From positions 1-64,000 of the forward strand of contig NZ_JAAGMG010000142.1 of the NCBI RefSeq assembly GCF_010548525.1: DNA of 64,000 nucleotides, read 5' to 3'. Of the stretch, positions 1 to 9,746 are shown piece by piece. Under the pieces are notes generated by a model. That model was given only the letters and a program-made list of their open reading frames with translations. It ran no database searches and had not been told where the DNA came from. Made by a program: the position numbers and the translations under genes. How positions within the stretch are numbered: the first letter of the stretch is position 1; every line of letters begins with the position of its first letter. The stretch is from Streptomyces sp. SID14478. Its GTDB lineage: Bacteria > Actinomycetota > Actinomycetes > Streptomycetales > Streptomycetaceae.

Positions 1-738
1 GGTGCGCAGCAGGTCGCTGCCTTCGGCCCGGCCCCGCCCGACGTAGGTTCCCGGCGCGCGCCGCACCGCGGCCGTGCACACACCCCGCTCCCCCGCGGCG
101 AGGTGGGGGACGACGGGCCGACCATCCGCGCAGATAATGCGCGCGGGGGCCAGAGCGGCGTCGCTGATGCGCACGGCGTGGGCAGGCCGGTTGCCGGAGT
201 TGACCACCACGTAGCGCACCTGAGCCCGCTGTCGCCCTGTCACCCGGGCCGTCTGGGTGAGCGTCAGCGCGGCGCCCACACCCGCGTATCCGGAGCGCGC
301 TCGCGCCCGCACCGTTGCACGCAGATAGGGCTGCCGGCCGGCGGCCGTGACCTCACCGATCCGCGTCCCCGGGCGGGCGCGTGCGGTGGCGGTGCAACGC
401 GCCGAGCGCAGCCCGGTCAGCATCCGCACGCTGTCCCGTCCGCCCGGGCAGCGGATCACCGCGCCCGGCAGCCCGGGGTCGCGCACCTTGATCCCGTACA
501 GATCGGCGCTGCTGTGGTTGACGAGACGGTACGACTTGACGACGACGGCTCCGGTGCGGATGCCCGGTCGCAACGCATCGAGCCCGGGGCGGGTGTTCAC
601 CGTGACTTCGAGGGCGAGCCCGGACGGTCCCACGCCGTCGGCTGCCGAGGGGCACGCGGCCGACCAGCAGCCGGCACTCAGCAGGAGACCGATCAGCAGC
701 CATCGCACCGCTCGCAGAGCCCGCCGTCCGATGATCAC
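1..738 (-). CDS. Secreted or lipoprotein-like DUF11-type repeat protein, 3' end cut by window
   Basis: A 246-codon open frame runs off the left edge, so the C-terminus is missing. The GTG at 738 is the first start that keeps a plausible signal sequence: a basic N-terminus (RRALRAVR), then WLLIGLLLSAGCWSA, ending in a weak lipobox-like SAGC. The mature part has at least two related units of about 60 residues, each with an Asn/Ser-rich strand, a D-P or D-A turn and a Cys pair (CPGG...CTAT and CADG...CTAA). This pattern resembles DUF11-type surface adhesion or wall repeats. No catalytic motif is visible. It is divergent from the hydrolase at 888. The reading frame and export signal are seen; the family call is inference. 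Confidence 0.6.
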   Translation of the reverse strand, partial: MIIGRRALRAVRWLLIGLLLSAGCWSAACPSAADGVGPSGLALEVTVNTRPGLDALRPGIRTGAVVVKSYRLVNHSSADLYGIKVRDPGLPGAVIRCPGGRDSVRMLTGLRSARCTATARARPGTRIGEVTAAGRQPYLRATVRARARSGYAGVGAALTLTQTARVTGRQRAQVRYVVVNSGNRPAHAVRISDAALAPARIICADGRPVVPHLAAGERGVCTAAVRRAPGTYVGRGRAEGSDLLRT

Positions 739-887
739 ACCGGCATGGTGGTCGCCCGCAGGGGACGTGACCGCTCAGGCACGCGCGCACGCTCGGTGAT
801 TCACCCGAGCGGCCGCAGCACTCTGCCGACGGGCGCCGCGGCGGTTCTACTGCTGAAAGTGGCACGCCGGGACGCTCCAGAGACGAG

Positions 888-2291
888 GTGGCCGAGATGC
901 CGGCCCAGACAGTCGACACCACAGGCGAACAGACATCACAGCCGCAGCAGACCGACCCCGACCTGCTGATCGCCGCCTCAGTACTGCTCGCGGACGCCGC
1001 GCTCACCACCCGCAGGGCGGGCTCCGAAGTCACGGCGGCCGCCGCCAGTTGGCGGGTCGGCTTCGAGGCGCTGCGGCGTCCCGGTTGGGCCCTTGGCAGC
1101 GCCCTGTCGGCGGCCCGCGCCCTGTCGAATCCCTCAGGACTGGGCTTTGCCGTCAACGGAGGACTGGTCGGCGAGAGCGTCCGGTGGGCCGGCGCCCTCG
1201 CCCGCCGCCGGCCCGCGTGCGTGGCCATGGCTGTGGACGCCTTCGCGCTGCGCATCGAGGCCGCCGCCCGTGACCACCCGAGCCTGGCCGCCCCGCTCGC
1301 CAAGCGACTCACCGACGCCGTGATCGCCGGGCGGCGGCTCGAAGCGGTGCGCGCGGCGCGGGAGTTGGTCGATCTGCTCGGCGTCACCCGCACCCTGACC
1401 ACGATCAGCCCCGTGATCATGGAGCTGCTCGCGCTGAACGGGCTCCTCGACGAGAACCCCACCAACGACAGCTTCGCCTGGGTCACCCTGGCGGGCGGTG
1501 TGCCCACCACCGACCCGCTGTTCGGTCTGCCCGCCGCGCTGATCCGCTATCTCAACCCGGGGCCGGGTCGTGCCGAACGCATCGAGGCCGACGCGATGCT
1601 GGCCCGGGTCCTGTCCCGCTCCGCGAACGACATCGTGCGCTACGTGGACGACATCTCCGCCCTGGGCAACCACGGACTGGCCCTGCTCCGGCGCATCGCC
1701 TGCACGGACGGGGCGCAGCGCTACGTGCTGCTGCTGCCGGGAACGAGTTTCGGACGGGTCAGCAACAGCACCCCGCAGGACCTCGTCGGCGCGTTCGACG
1801 CGTTGCTGCGCATCGACACGACCTACAGCCGTGCGGTCAAACAGCTGGTGCTGCGCGCCGGGGTGCCCGAGGGCGCGGAGCTGATGATCGTGGGGCACAG
1901 CCTCGGCGGCATCACCGCCATGAACCTGGCGAGCGACGCCGACTTCGTGGCGACGTACCGCCTCACGCATGTCGTCACCGTCGGCTCGCCCATCGACACC
2001 AAGCGCCCCGCCGACCCGACGACCCAGGTGATCAGCCTCGTCAACGAACACGACGTCATCCCGGGCCTGGACGGCCGCGGCCCCGCCTCCGCCAACGACG
2101 TGCCGGAGAGCTGGATCGAACTGTCCTGGATGGACGAGACGTACGACTACCCCCTCTCCCACGCCCCGCAGGCATACGCCGACACCCTGCGCAGCGGCAC
2201 TGTCCCGCACCGCGCCCGCGTGAACGAGCTGATCACCCGCTACGACGGCGAGATCGTCGGCAACCAGCCCTACTTGCTGCGCGACAAGTGA
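888..2291 (+). CDS. Alpha/beta hydrolase with lipase-type GHSLGG motif, first gene of lipid cluster
   Basis: A 467-residue protein starting at a GTG (V/M-A-E-M) at 888. The N-terminal 250 residues are helical and Ala-rich without signal peptide. The C-terminal half has an alpha/beta-hydrolase core: strand YVLLLPG, then MIVGHSLGG with nucleophile Ser338, then VVTVGSP and NEHDVIPGLD, which could supply the acid. A late His (SHAPQAY) may complete the triad. This layout resembles cytosolic lipases or PGAP1-like hydrolases. Its stop is about 35 bases before the next ATG, so it is probably co-transcribed with the P450-like gene. A role in releasing or remodelling acyl chains fits the neighbouring acyltransferase, ACP and ketosynthase genes, but that is inference. 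The substrate is unknown. Confidence 0.75.
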   Translation: MAEMPAQTVDTTGEQTSQPQQTDPDLLIAASVLLADAALTTRRAGSEVTAAAASWRVGFEALRRPGWALGSALSAARALSNPSGLGFAVNGGLVGESVRWAGALARRRPACVAMAVDAFALRIEAAARDHPSLAAPLAKRLTDAVIAGRRLEAVRAARELVDLLGVTRTLTTISPVIMELLALNGLLDENPTNDSFAWVTLAGGVPTTDPLFGLPAALIRYLNPGPGRAERIEADAMLARVLSRSANDIVRYVDDISALGNHGLALLRRIACTDGAQRYVLLLPGTSFGRVSNSTPQDLVGAFDALLRIDTTYSRAVKQLVLRAGVPEGAELMIVGHSLGGITAMNLASDADFVATYRLTHVVTVGSPIDTKRPADPTTQVISLVNEHDVIPGLDGRGPASANDVPESWIELSWMDETYDYPLSHAPQAYADTLRSGTVPHRARVNELITRYDGEIVGNQPYLLRDK

Positions 2292-2326
2292 CGCCCCCGC
2301 ACAGCCATCCCGAAGAGAGTCAGGCG

Positions 2327-3775
2327 ATGAACGCCAGCGACACCACGACCGCTCCCCGCCGCCCCGCCACGGCCTGGCCCCTGGAGAACGCCCTGATCAG
2401 TGCCGCGATGGCGGCCCAGCGCGTCTCCTGGATCGACGCCCCGGCCCGCGCGCTCGGCCTCAAGCCCTTCACCCGGCACTCTCTGACCCGGCAGGTCCTG
2501 GTCCAGCTGCGCCGCACCGCGCACGGAAGGCCGACGCGGTTGCGCACCGCGTTCGGGACCTTCCTGATGCCGCTCACCACCGACGACGCCACTAGTCTGA
2601 TCGGACAGGCCGAGGAAGCCGGCGTCCGAGGGCCCGTCGCCGCCCTCACCGCGGACGGCCACCGCCTGCGGCTGACCGAGCACGTGGCCCTGCCGGTGTC
2701 CCTGAGCATCCTGCGCGCCCGGGTCAGCGCGGCCGCCGCCGAGGAGGCAGCGGCGCTCCTGTCCGTACGCCAGGGCGACGACACCGTCTCCCGCAGCGAC
2801 TGGTGCGCCCATACCCAGCGGCTCGCCCGCCGGATCGTCCTCGGGGACGACGCCGCGGACGACACCCTCGTCACCGACATCCTCGACGCGACGACGCGGG
2901 CGGCCGATGCCGCGGAACACGCCGACCGCATCGCCGCCCTCCACAGGCGGTTCGATCCCTACCTCCAGGATCCGGGCACCGGCCCGCTCACCGACGACCC
3001 CGTAGCTCTCCAGCACGCTCTGGAGATGCTCACCCGCGCTCTCGACGACACCGCGGCACAAGCCCTCGCCCTGGTGACACTCCAGCCTGCGCTGCCCGCA
3101 GCCGACCGGGCCGAGCGCGCCGTCGACGAAGCGCTGCACCGCTATCCCCCGCTGCCCGCCACGGTGCACGAGGTACGCGCGCCCTTCGCCTGGCACGGTC
3201 TCGCCGTAGAGGCAGGCACCGAGATCCTCTACGCGACCACCTGGCTGAACGACCTGGACGACGATCAGGAGCAGACCGGAGGCACTCCCACCGCCGGACT
3301 GTGCGCGGCGCCCGCCCCCTGCTGCGCCGCCGCACTCGGCGTCCTGGCCGCCACGGAACTCGTCCGTGCCCTCACCCAGCACGCGGAGCCCGCTCTGCGA
3401 GCCCCGCGCCTCAAGGCCGACGCACTGCCCGCCGAACTTCCCGCGCACTCACTCGCTCTCGCCTTCACGGACACAGAGGGCGCCACCGTGCACGCGGCTA
3501 CCGACACCCCTCCTCCTCTCGACGCAGCGCAAGCGGCCGCCGTACGCGCAGCGGCCGCCGCCGGTCAGAGCCCGGCCCACTACGCCCTGCTCATCACGGC
3601 CAGCGCCAGCCGTCTGGAAGAGCACGCACGTCAACTGTCGGACTGCGCACGGCAGTCCGGCTGGAACCACGACGCGTTCGGCGAACGCTGCCGGATGACA
3701 CTGCTCGCCCACGCCGAACGCTGCGCCCGCTCCGCTGCCGACACCCGCAAGGTCGCCGAGTGGCTCGCGAACTGA
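2327..3775 (+). CDS. Cytochrome P450-like protein with degenerate heme and ExxR motifs
   Basis: A 482-residue protein. I chose the ATG at 2327 because a purine-rich GAAGAGAG lies just upstream; an in-frame GTG overlaps the previous stop at 2288. P450 landmarks are recognisable in order and spacing: an I-helix-like ALDDTAAQAL (Thr242), a K-helix-like EALHRYPPLP (Glu268, with His271 where ExxR has Arg), and a Cys-rich loop GLCAAPAPCC with Cys332 where the heme ligand would lie. The Thr-to-Glu and Glu-to-Cys distances (26 and 64 residues) are close to those of true P450s. The invariant Phe/Gly of the heme loop and the ExxR Arg are absent, so heme binding or normal monooxygenase chemistry is doubtful. 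A structural or carrier role, or altered chemistry, is possible. It belongs to the lipid cluster. Confidence 0.6.
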   Translation: MNASDTTTAPRRPATAWPLENALISAAMAAQRVSWIDAPARALGLKPFTRHSLTRQVLVQLRRTAHGRPTRLRTAFGTFLMPLTTDDATSLIGQAEEAGVRGPVAALTADGHRLRLTEHVALPVSLSILRARVSAAAAEEAAALLSVRQGDDTVSRSDWCAHTQRLARRIVLGDDAADDTLVTDILDATTRAADAAEHADRIAALHRRFDPYLQDPGTGPLTDDPVALQHALEMLTRALDDTAAQALALVTLQPALPAADRAERAVDEALHRYPPLPATVHEVRAPFAWHGLAVEAGTEILYATTWLNDLDDDQEQTGGTPTAGLCAAPAPCCAAALGVLAATELVRALTQHAEPALRAPRLKADALPAELPAHSLALAFTDTEGATVHAATDTPPPLDAAQAAAVRAAAAAGQSPAHYALLITASASRLEEHARQLSDCARQSGWNHDAFGERCRMTLLAHAERCARSAADTRKVAEWLAN

Positions 3776-3808
3776 ACGCCCCGCTCCCCCAGGCCGACCC
3801 CGCGGCGC

Positions 3809-4552
3809 CTACCAGAAGGGGTTCGTCCGACGTGCACGATCCCGGTCGACCATGCCCTGCACGGTGAACCGGACCTCGTCGCACAGCCGCCGCGCGGCCG
3901 CCGACCGCACGGCGAAGGAGGCCCCGTCGGCCACGGAGGCCGACACCGGCTCGCCGATGCTGATCCGCCACTTCACGGGCAGCGGCAACAGGGTGGTGAC
4001 CGGGAAGTACGGCAGCGCGAACCGGCGGGCCAGCGACCCGATCTCACCGAGTTTCGGGTACGCCTCCTCGGCCCCCACGATCGCCACGGGCAGGACCGGC
4101 ACACCGGTCTGCACGGCGGTGAGCGCGAAGCCGGGACTGAACGGCCGCAGGCGGTAGCGCTGTGAGAACGGCTTGCCGACCCCGTCGATCCCCTCCGGGA
4201 ACACCGTCACGAGGTGTCCCGCTTCCAGCCTCTCGCGCCCCACCGTCGGGTCGTCGCAGAACACCTCATGCCGGCGGGCGTACGCCGCCAGCGGCTGCAT
4301 CCGGAAGATCAACTCCGAGGCGTACATGTGCACAGGGCGACACAGTTCACGCAGCAGGACCTTGTGCAGGACCAACGCGTCGAGCGCCCAGGCCCCGGAG
4401 TGGTTGGCGATCAGGAACGCGGGCCCCGTCCGCGGCACGTTCTCCAGTCCCGACAGCTCGACGCGGAAGTAGTCGTCGGCGAGCCAGCCCAGCACGCCTT
4501 CCAGCAGATCGGTCGCGGACTCGTCCAGGGATCCTGCATGCGCTTGCGTCAC
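3809..4552 (-). CDS. Lysophospholipid acyltransferase family protein (PlsC type)
   Basis: A 247-residue protein with the acyltransferase signatures: block 1 around LIANHSGAWALD (HX4-5D catalytic site, residues about 50-60) and block 3 VFPEGIDGVGKP. These enzymes transfer an acyl chain to a glycerolipid or other hydroxyl. The GTG start at 4552 follows a GAAAGTGGG purine stretch. No clear membrane segment is seen, so it is probably membrane-associated. It converges on the P450-like gene (33 bases between the stops) and is divergent from the ACP gene. Despite the opposite strand it fits the same lipid pathway, as the likely acceptor-side acyltransferase. Confidence 0.85.
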   Translation of the reverse strand: MTQAHAGSLDESATDLLEGVLGWLADDYFRVELSGLENVPRTGPAFLIANHSGAWALDALVLHKVLLRELCRPVHMYASELIFRMQPLAAYARRHEVFCDDPTVGRERLEAGHLVTVFPEGIDGVGKPFSQRYRLRPFSPGFALTAVQTGVPVLPVAIVGAEEAYPKLGEIGSLARRFALPYFPVTTLLPLPVKWRISIGEPVSASVADGASFAVRSAAARRLCDEVRFTVQGMVDRDRARRTNPFW

Positions 4553-4665
4553 AAGATCCCACTTTCAGCTGAAAACAGACCACCGCAAGGCTAAAGGTGC
4601 CATTGAGGTGGTCTCTCTCACTAGTGCCCGCTTTCGCGGCCACCGTTCACAGAAAGGCCCACCGC

Positions 4666-4910
4666 GTGAGCACCTCTGCGACACCCGCGACCGCCGACCT
4701 GATCAGCGGCATGCTCATCGACCACTTCGAGGTCGACCCCGCCGCCGTGCGCCCCGATGCCCGCATGGCCGACCTGCTCGCCGACTCGCTGATGGTCGTC
4801 GAGATGGCCATCACGCTCAAGGACGAGCTCGGCGTCCAGGCCACCGAGGACGAGCTGCGCGAGCTCACCTTCGCCGAGTTCGCGGCCCGCGTCGACGGCC
4901 GGCGCCCCGT

Positions 4911-4914
<4 letters not shown>
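4666..4914 (+). CDS. Acyl carrier protein
   Basis: An 82-residue acidic protein. The GTG at 4666 is preceded by AGAAAGG at good distance; the longer in-frame reading from 4597 lacks a ribosome site. The phosphopantetheine attachment motif is LLADSLMVVEMA, with Ser41 as the modified residue, and a following helix KDELGVQATEDELRELTFAEF typical of ACP helix 3. Its TGA overlaps the ATG of the ketosynthase by four bases, so the two are translationally coupled and almost certainly partners. A free-standing ACP with its own ketosynthase next to an acyltransferase indicates a dedicated acyl-building pathway separate from primary fatty acid synthesis. Confidence 0.9.
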
Positions 4915-6116
<1,202 letters not shown>

Positions 6117-6335
6117 CCGCCCTCAACCCCGCGCCCGCACCGCTGCGGCTTGAGGAACACGTCAGGACGCCGCCGCAGCACGCGTAGACGGCGTAGATGA
6201 CGACGACGGCTCCGCTGACCCGGAGTTCTTGCGCCGCTTGGCGTGGAAGCACGGGCCGTCCCGCGAGAGATGCGAGGGGACGTGTACGCGCACGACACCC
6301 CCGTGGCTCCCGCCTGCCCGGCTCGTTGGACAGCC

Positions 6336-6719
6336 ATGAGTGAACACGACGACGCCCAGGCCGCCGGCAGGACCTTGCGCACCACCCGCACCAACGGGCC
6401 CACCTCCACTCCTGCCCCCGGCCAACGCCGGGCACCCAGCCCCTGGCTGCCCACACAGGACCGTTTTACTGCGGGCGGGCAGCGCCGCCGCAACGAAGGC
6501 ACCGCCGACCGCCTGCGGGCGGCGGTCCATCTGGGCCGGCTGCTCGCCGCGCACACCACGGCCGAGCTGGAGGAAGCGATCGGAGCGAACGCACGGCTCC
6601 GACTCACCGAGGCCTACGAGCAGTTGCGCGCCGAGACCCGGTCCCCCCTCGAACTGCCCGAGCCCGTACGCCAACTACGCGCGGCGCGACCCGACTGGTG
6701 GAGCCAGTCCGAGAACTGA
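6336..6719 (+). CDS. Hypothetical protein, 127 residues
   Basis: Not recognised. The ATG at 6336 begins MSEHDDAQ; a disordered Pro/Thr/Arg-rich N-terminal third is followed by a helical segment (ADRLRAAVHLGRLLAAHTTAELEEAIGANARL) and a C-terminal RAARPDWWSQSEN. Third-codon positions are strongly GC-rich in this frame, which supports coding on the plus strand rather than the open minus-strand frames over the same bases. It follows the ketosynthase by about 220 bases and need not belong to that cluster. Confidence 0.55.
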   Translation: MSEHDDAQAAGRTLRTTRTNGPTSTPAPGQRRAPSPWLPTQDRFTAGGQRRRNEGTADRLRAAVHLGRLLAAHTTAELEEAIGANARLRLTEAYEQLRAETRSPLELPEPVRQLRAARPDWWSQSEN

Positions 6720-6792
6720 CCGCCCAAGGAGCGCGAGCAACGACCGGTGCCGAAGCCTGGTCATCCCCGCACGAAAGAAGCCTGGTTGCCCC

Positions 6793-6894
6793 CACACGAA
6801 GGGGGAACCGCGCCTCCCCGGGCCGCGCGACATCCAGCAGCCAAGATGAACAGCGCCTATTCCTGGCGGGGTTCTGCCACTGCCGGAGGGAGAG
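6793..6894 (+). ncRNA. Non-coding element copy A (orphan), related to 12149-12252
   Basis: About 100 nt that align by eye with 12149-12252 at roughly three-quarters identity with one gap. Shared blocks include GGGGGAAC, GGCCGCGCG, GCAGCCAAGA, TCCTG, CTGCCACTGCC and a final purine-rich stretch. No frame is conserved, so this is not a coding similarity. Copy B sits directly before a ribosome site; this copy ends about 10 bases before the stop codon of the opposite-strand RidA gene and so has no gene to control. It may be the leftover leader of a lost gene. Confidence 0.5.
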
Positions 6895-6903
6895 AGCCTT
6901 TGC

Positions 6904-7311
6904 TCAGTCGAGAACAGCGGTGGCTTCGATCTCGACCAAGTGCTCGGGTACATCCAGTGCCGCCACCCCCAGCAGCGAAGCCGGTGGGACCGGAGTCATG
7001 CCCAGTCTCGCCGCCGCGCGGGCCATCCCGTCCAACAGCAAAGGCATCTTGTCAGCAGTCCAGTCGACGACGCAGACCGTCAGCTTCGCCACGTCGTGGA
7101 AGGAACCGCCGACCTCGCTGAGGGCTGTGGCGACGTTGACGTAACACTGCTCGATCTGAGCGGCGAGATCGCCTTCGCCGACCGTGACCCCGTCGGAGTC
7201 CCAGGCGACCTGACCGGCGAGGAAGACCAGCCTCGATCCGGTCGCGACCGACACCTGACGGTAGAGGTCGATCTCCGGCAATCCTGTGGCGTTCACCTGG
7301 GTGATGGCCAT
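6904..7311 (-). CDS. RidA/YjgF family protein
   Basis: A 135-residue protein of the usual RidA length. The ATG at 7311 has a GGAGG ribosome site at good distance. Family features are SRLVFLAGQVAWDSDG, QCYVNVATALSEVGGSFHDVAKLTVCVVD and the C-terminal LLGVAALDVPEHLVEIEATAVLD. RidA proteins hydrolyse reactive enamine/imine intermediates, and many paralogues serve specific pathways. The conserved Arg of true RidA (R-x-x-x near the C-terminus) is not evident, so it is more likely an Rid paralogue than a canonical imine deaminase. It is divergent from the HxlR regulator, which probably controls it. Confidence 0.88.
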   Translation of the reverse strand: MAITQVNATGLPEIDLYRQVSVATGSRLVFLAGQVAWDSDGVTVGEGDLAAQIEQCYVNVATALSEVGGSFHDVAKLTVCVVDWTADKMPLLLDGMARAAARLGMTPVPPASLLGVAALDVPEHLVEIEATAVLD

Positions 7312-7423
7312 GCCACCTGCCTCCTTCGCTCTGCGACACGCTCTCTTGTAGTTACTGGGAAACCGTAGGAGAGTGACCGCCGGCATGGAAGAACGCACTT
7401 TTCGGTGACAGGGGAACCCCACG

Positions 7424-7801
7424 GTGACCAAGCAGCTCAGCGGCACGCCCGAGGACGCGGACCTCCGGCGCGCGGACTCCCTGGCGCGGGAGATCTTCTC
7501 GGACGTCGCCAACAAGTGGGCGCTCCTGATCATCGAGGAACTGGGCGAACGCACGCTCCGATTCAGCGAGTTGCGGAACCAGATCGAGGGCATCAGCCAC
7601 AAGATGCTCACCCAGAACCTGCGCATGCTGGAGCGCAACGGCCTGGTCGAACGGACGGTCTACCCCACTGTTCCGCCGCGGGTCGAGTACACCCTCACCG
7701 AAGCGGGCCAGGCCCTACGGGTGACGATCGACGGACTGTGCGACTGGACCCACCGGCACCTGCGCCACATCGAGACCTCCCGCCGCCGGTTCGACGCCTG
7801 A
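7424..7801 (+). CDS. HxlR family transcriptional regulator
   Basis: A 125-residue winged-helix protein. The HxlR pattern is clear: IFSDVANKWALLIIEELGE, then RFSELRNQIEGISHKMLTQ as recognition region, then LRMLERNGLVERTVYPTVPPRVEYTLTEAG as the wing. HxlR proteins are dimeric regulators, often next to the gene they control and often responding to electrophiles or redox signals. It is divergent from the RidA-family gene across 112 bases, the standard arrangement for local control. The GTG at 7424 is preceded by AGGGGAACC. Confidence 0.92.
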   Translation: MTKQLSGTPEDADLRRADSLAREIFSDVANKWALLIIEELGERTLRFSELRNQIEGISHKMLTQNLRMLERNGLVERTVYPTVPPRVEYTLTEAGQALRVTIDGLCDWTHRHLRHIETSRRRFDA

Positions 7802-7988
7802 CGACCGGCACGCCCGCCTCTCCTCCTGGTCAACTGCGGCCGGACCTCGGGCTTCAAGGACGCGCCGCCACTGACGGGCGAGTCGACCCGTGAGCATCCT
7901 CGGCACCACGCGACACACGTGAGTGCGATTGACCCGCCGACATGCTGGGCAGTTCTGTGCGTGATGCACGAAATAGTCCGGAGAGTCC

Positions 7989-8816
7989 ATGTTGTCGCCA
8001 TCCGTGCCCCTCCATCTCGCCCGGTTCCCCGCGGACCTGCCGACCGTCCTGATGTCCCTCGCCGAGGACCGCGCGTGGATCGCCGTCGCGGTGATGGCCG
8101 CCGCCACCGTCGCGGGCCTCGCGCTCGCCCGCCGTCCCGCGCGCCAGGCCGCCCTGACCCTGCTGCTCGCCTCCGGGGCGATGCTCACCGCCGTCGCGGT
8201 CGACCTCGTGCCGGAGACCTGGCACGAGAGCGTCGTGACCGGAGTCTCGCTTTGGCTCGCGCTCGCCACGGCGACCGGCGCCTACGCCCTGGTCGCCGCT
8301 CTCACCCGGCACCACGGAAAGGACCCACAGTCGGCCGTACGACCCGCGGCCGCCCACTCCCCCGGCCGGCACCGCCGGCTCCAGGAAACCGCCGGAGTGC
8401 TCTCGGCCGGACTCGGCGCGGCCACCGCACTCGCCATGCACCGTCTCGTCGAGGGCACCACCCTCACCCTGGTCTTCTCCGTGCCCGTGTGTCTGACCCT
8501 CCTGATCACCTCGGCGGGCAACGGTCTGGCCCTCGGCGCGATGCTCCACGAAGCCCGCCAACGCCTCGCCCCCTGGCTGCTGCTGGCCTGCGCCAGCCCC
8601 GCTGCCGGCGTCCTGTGCGCCCTGCTGCTCCCACTGCCCGCCGCGATCCTGCCGCTCGCCCTCGCCCTGGTGGCCGGGATCGTCGTCCGGGTCGCCGTCA
8701 TCGTCCTGCGCTTCGCAGCACACAAACGCACCGCGAGAGGCCTGTCGACCTGGCAGGTCACCACCGTCCTCGCCGCCGCCTGCGCAACGGGCGTCCTGCT
8801 GCTCGCCGCACATTGA
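7989..8816 (+). CDS. ZIP-like metal transporter / membrane protein
   Basis: A 275-residue polytopic membrane protein with about seven or eight hydrophobic segments. Two features recall ZIP (zinc/iron permease) proteins: LTAVAVDLVPETW in an early helix, and AMHRLVEGTTLTLVF with His151 and Glu155, followed by ITSAGNGLALGAMLHEARQR. The variable loop between them (about residues 105-130) contains three His. These would correspond to the metal-site helices IV and V of ZIP transporters, although the classical HN.P.G pattern is modified. The ATG at 7989 is uncertain, as no strong ribosome site precedes it. It is followed 50 bases later by the DivIVA-like gene. Confidence 0.6.
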   Translation: MLSPSVPLHLARFPADLPTVLMSLAEDRAWIAVAVMAAATVAGLALARRPARQAALTLLLASGAMLTAVAVDLVPETWHESVVTGVSLWLALATATGAYALVAALTRHHGKDPQSAVRPAAAHSPGRHRRLQETAGVLSAGLGAATALAMHRLVEGTTLTLVFSVPVCLTLLITSAGNGLALGAMLHEARQRLAPWLLLACASPAAGVLCALLLPLPAAILPLALALVAGIVVRVAVIVLRFAAHKRTARGLSTWQVTTVLAAACATGVLLLAAH

Positions 8817-8866
8817 CCCGCCCCGCCCCGCCCGCTCGACCACAGCTCACAGAAAGGCAGTCGGCC

Positions 8867-9580
8867 GTGCCAGACGCCCCGTCCACCGAGGGCCGCTCCG
8901 ACCGTTTCCCCACCCGAGCCCCGGACCATCACGAGGTCGGCGAACGCCACCCCGCGCTCCCAGGCCAGGTACGCCCCCTGCTCACCCCCGACGACGTACA
9001 CCACAAGTGGTTCACCACCGCCCGGCTCCGCGAGGGATACGACCTCGGCGAGGTCGACAGCTTCCTGCTCGACGTCGAGATCACCCTCGACCGGCTCTAC
9101 CGCGACAACGCCGCTCTGCGTGCGGAGCGCGGCAGCGAGAACAGCGCCGTCCAGCATGACCCTGCTCACGCCTCCAGAGTCATGGCACTCGCCGACACGG
9201 CCGCCGGTCAAGCCCTGGCCGCCGCCTGCACCGAAGCCGGCCGGATCGTCGGCGAGGCCCAGGACCGGGCTGCGCGGATCGAACAGGAGGCACACAAACG
9301 GGCCCAGTACCTCGACAAGGACACGGCCGAACGGGCCGACCAATTGGAGCGCCAACTGCGCGAACGACAATCCGAGTTGCAGGCACTCGCCAGCTCACGC
9401 CGGTCCCTGGAGCGCCAGCTGTCGGGCCTGCGAAGTCTCGTCGCCGAGTACCGCGGCGGCGTACGCATCACGCTCGACGAGCAGTTCGCCGACCGTCTCG
9501 ACGCCATGGAGCGGCACGCGGAGGCCCTGCTCAGCCACCCCATGGCCGGACATCCCATCGACGAAATGCACCTCGACTGA
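8867..9580 (+). CDS. DivIVA domain coiled-coil protein
   Basis: A 237-residue cytosolic coiled-coil protein. The GTG at 8867 follows AGAAAGG. After a disordered N-terminus comes the DivIVA signature LLTPDDVHHKWFTTARLREGYDLGEVDSFLLDVE (residues about 37-72), then long heptad-like helices with EAQDRAARIEQEAHKRAQYLDKDTAERADQLERQL. DivIVA-family proteins bind curved membrane at poles and septa and scaffold other proteins. The polar growth DivIVA and the Scy/FilP partners of Streptomyces lie elsewhere, so this is an accessory paralogue. Targets are unknown. Confidence 0.85.
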   Translation: MPDAPSTEGRSDRFPTRAPDHHEVGERHPALPGQVRPLLTPDDVHHKWFTTARLREGYDLGEVDSFLLDVEITLDRLYRDNAALRAERGSENSAVQHDPAHASRVMALADTAAGQALAAACTEAGRIVGEAQDRAARIEQEAHKRAQYLDKDTAERADQLERQLRERQSELQALASSRRSLERQLSGLRSLVAEYRGGVRITLDEQFADRLDAMERHAEALLSHPMAGHPIDEMHLD

Positions 9581-9746
9581 CCCGCCTGCGACGGGCAGCG
9601 AGGCAGCAAGGGGCAGCGACTCAGCGTCCTCGGGCGCATTGCCTCGGGCACAGCGCCTCACGCCCCGAGCGCTGCGCCCGGCCGACAGCGCGAGCACACC
9701 GTCACCCGGGGCGAGGCCCTCCGTGAAAAGCGTGGCATGAGGACGT

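Noticed and set aside
353-1510. Long open frame on the minus strand over the first gene and the hydrolase
   Set aside because: It is a frame-shifted reading of the true repeat-protein gene at 1-738 and antisense to the hydrolase; Arg/Ser/Pro-rich with no motif.
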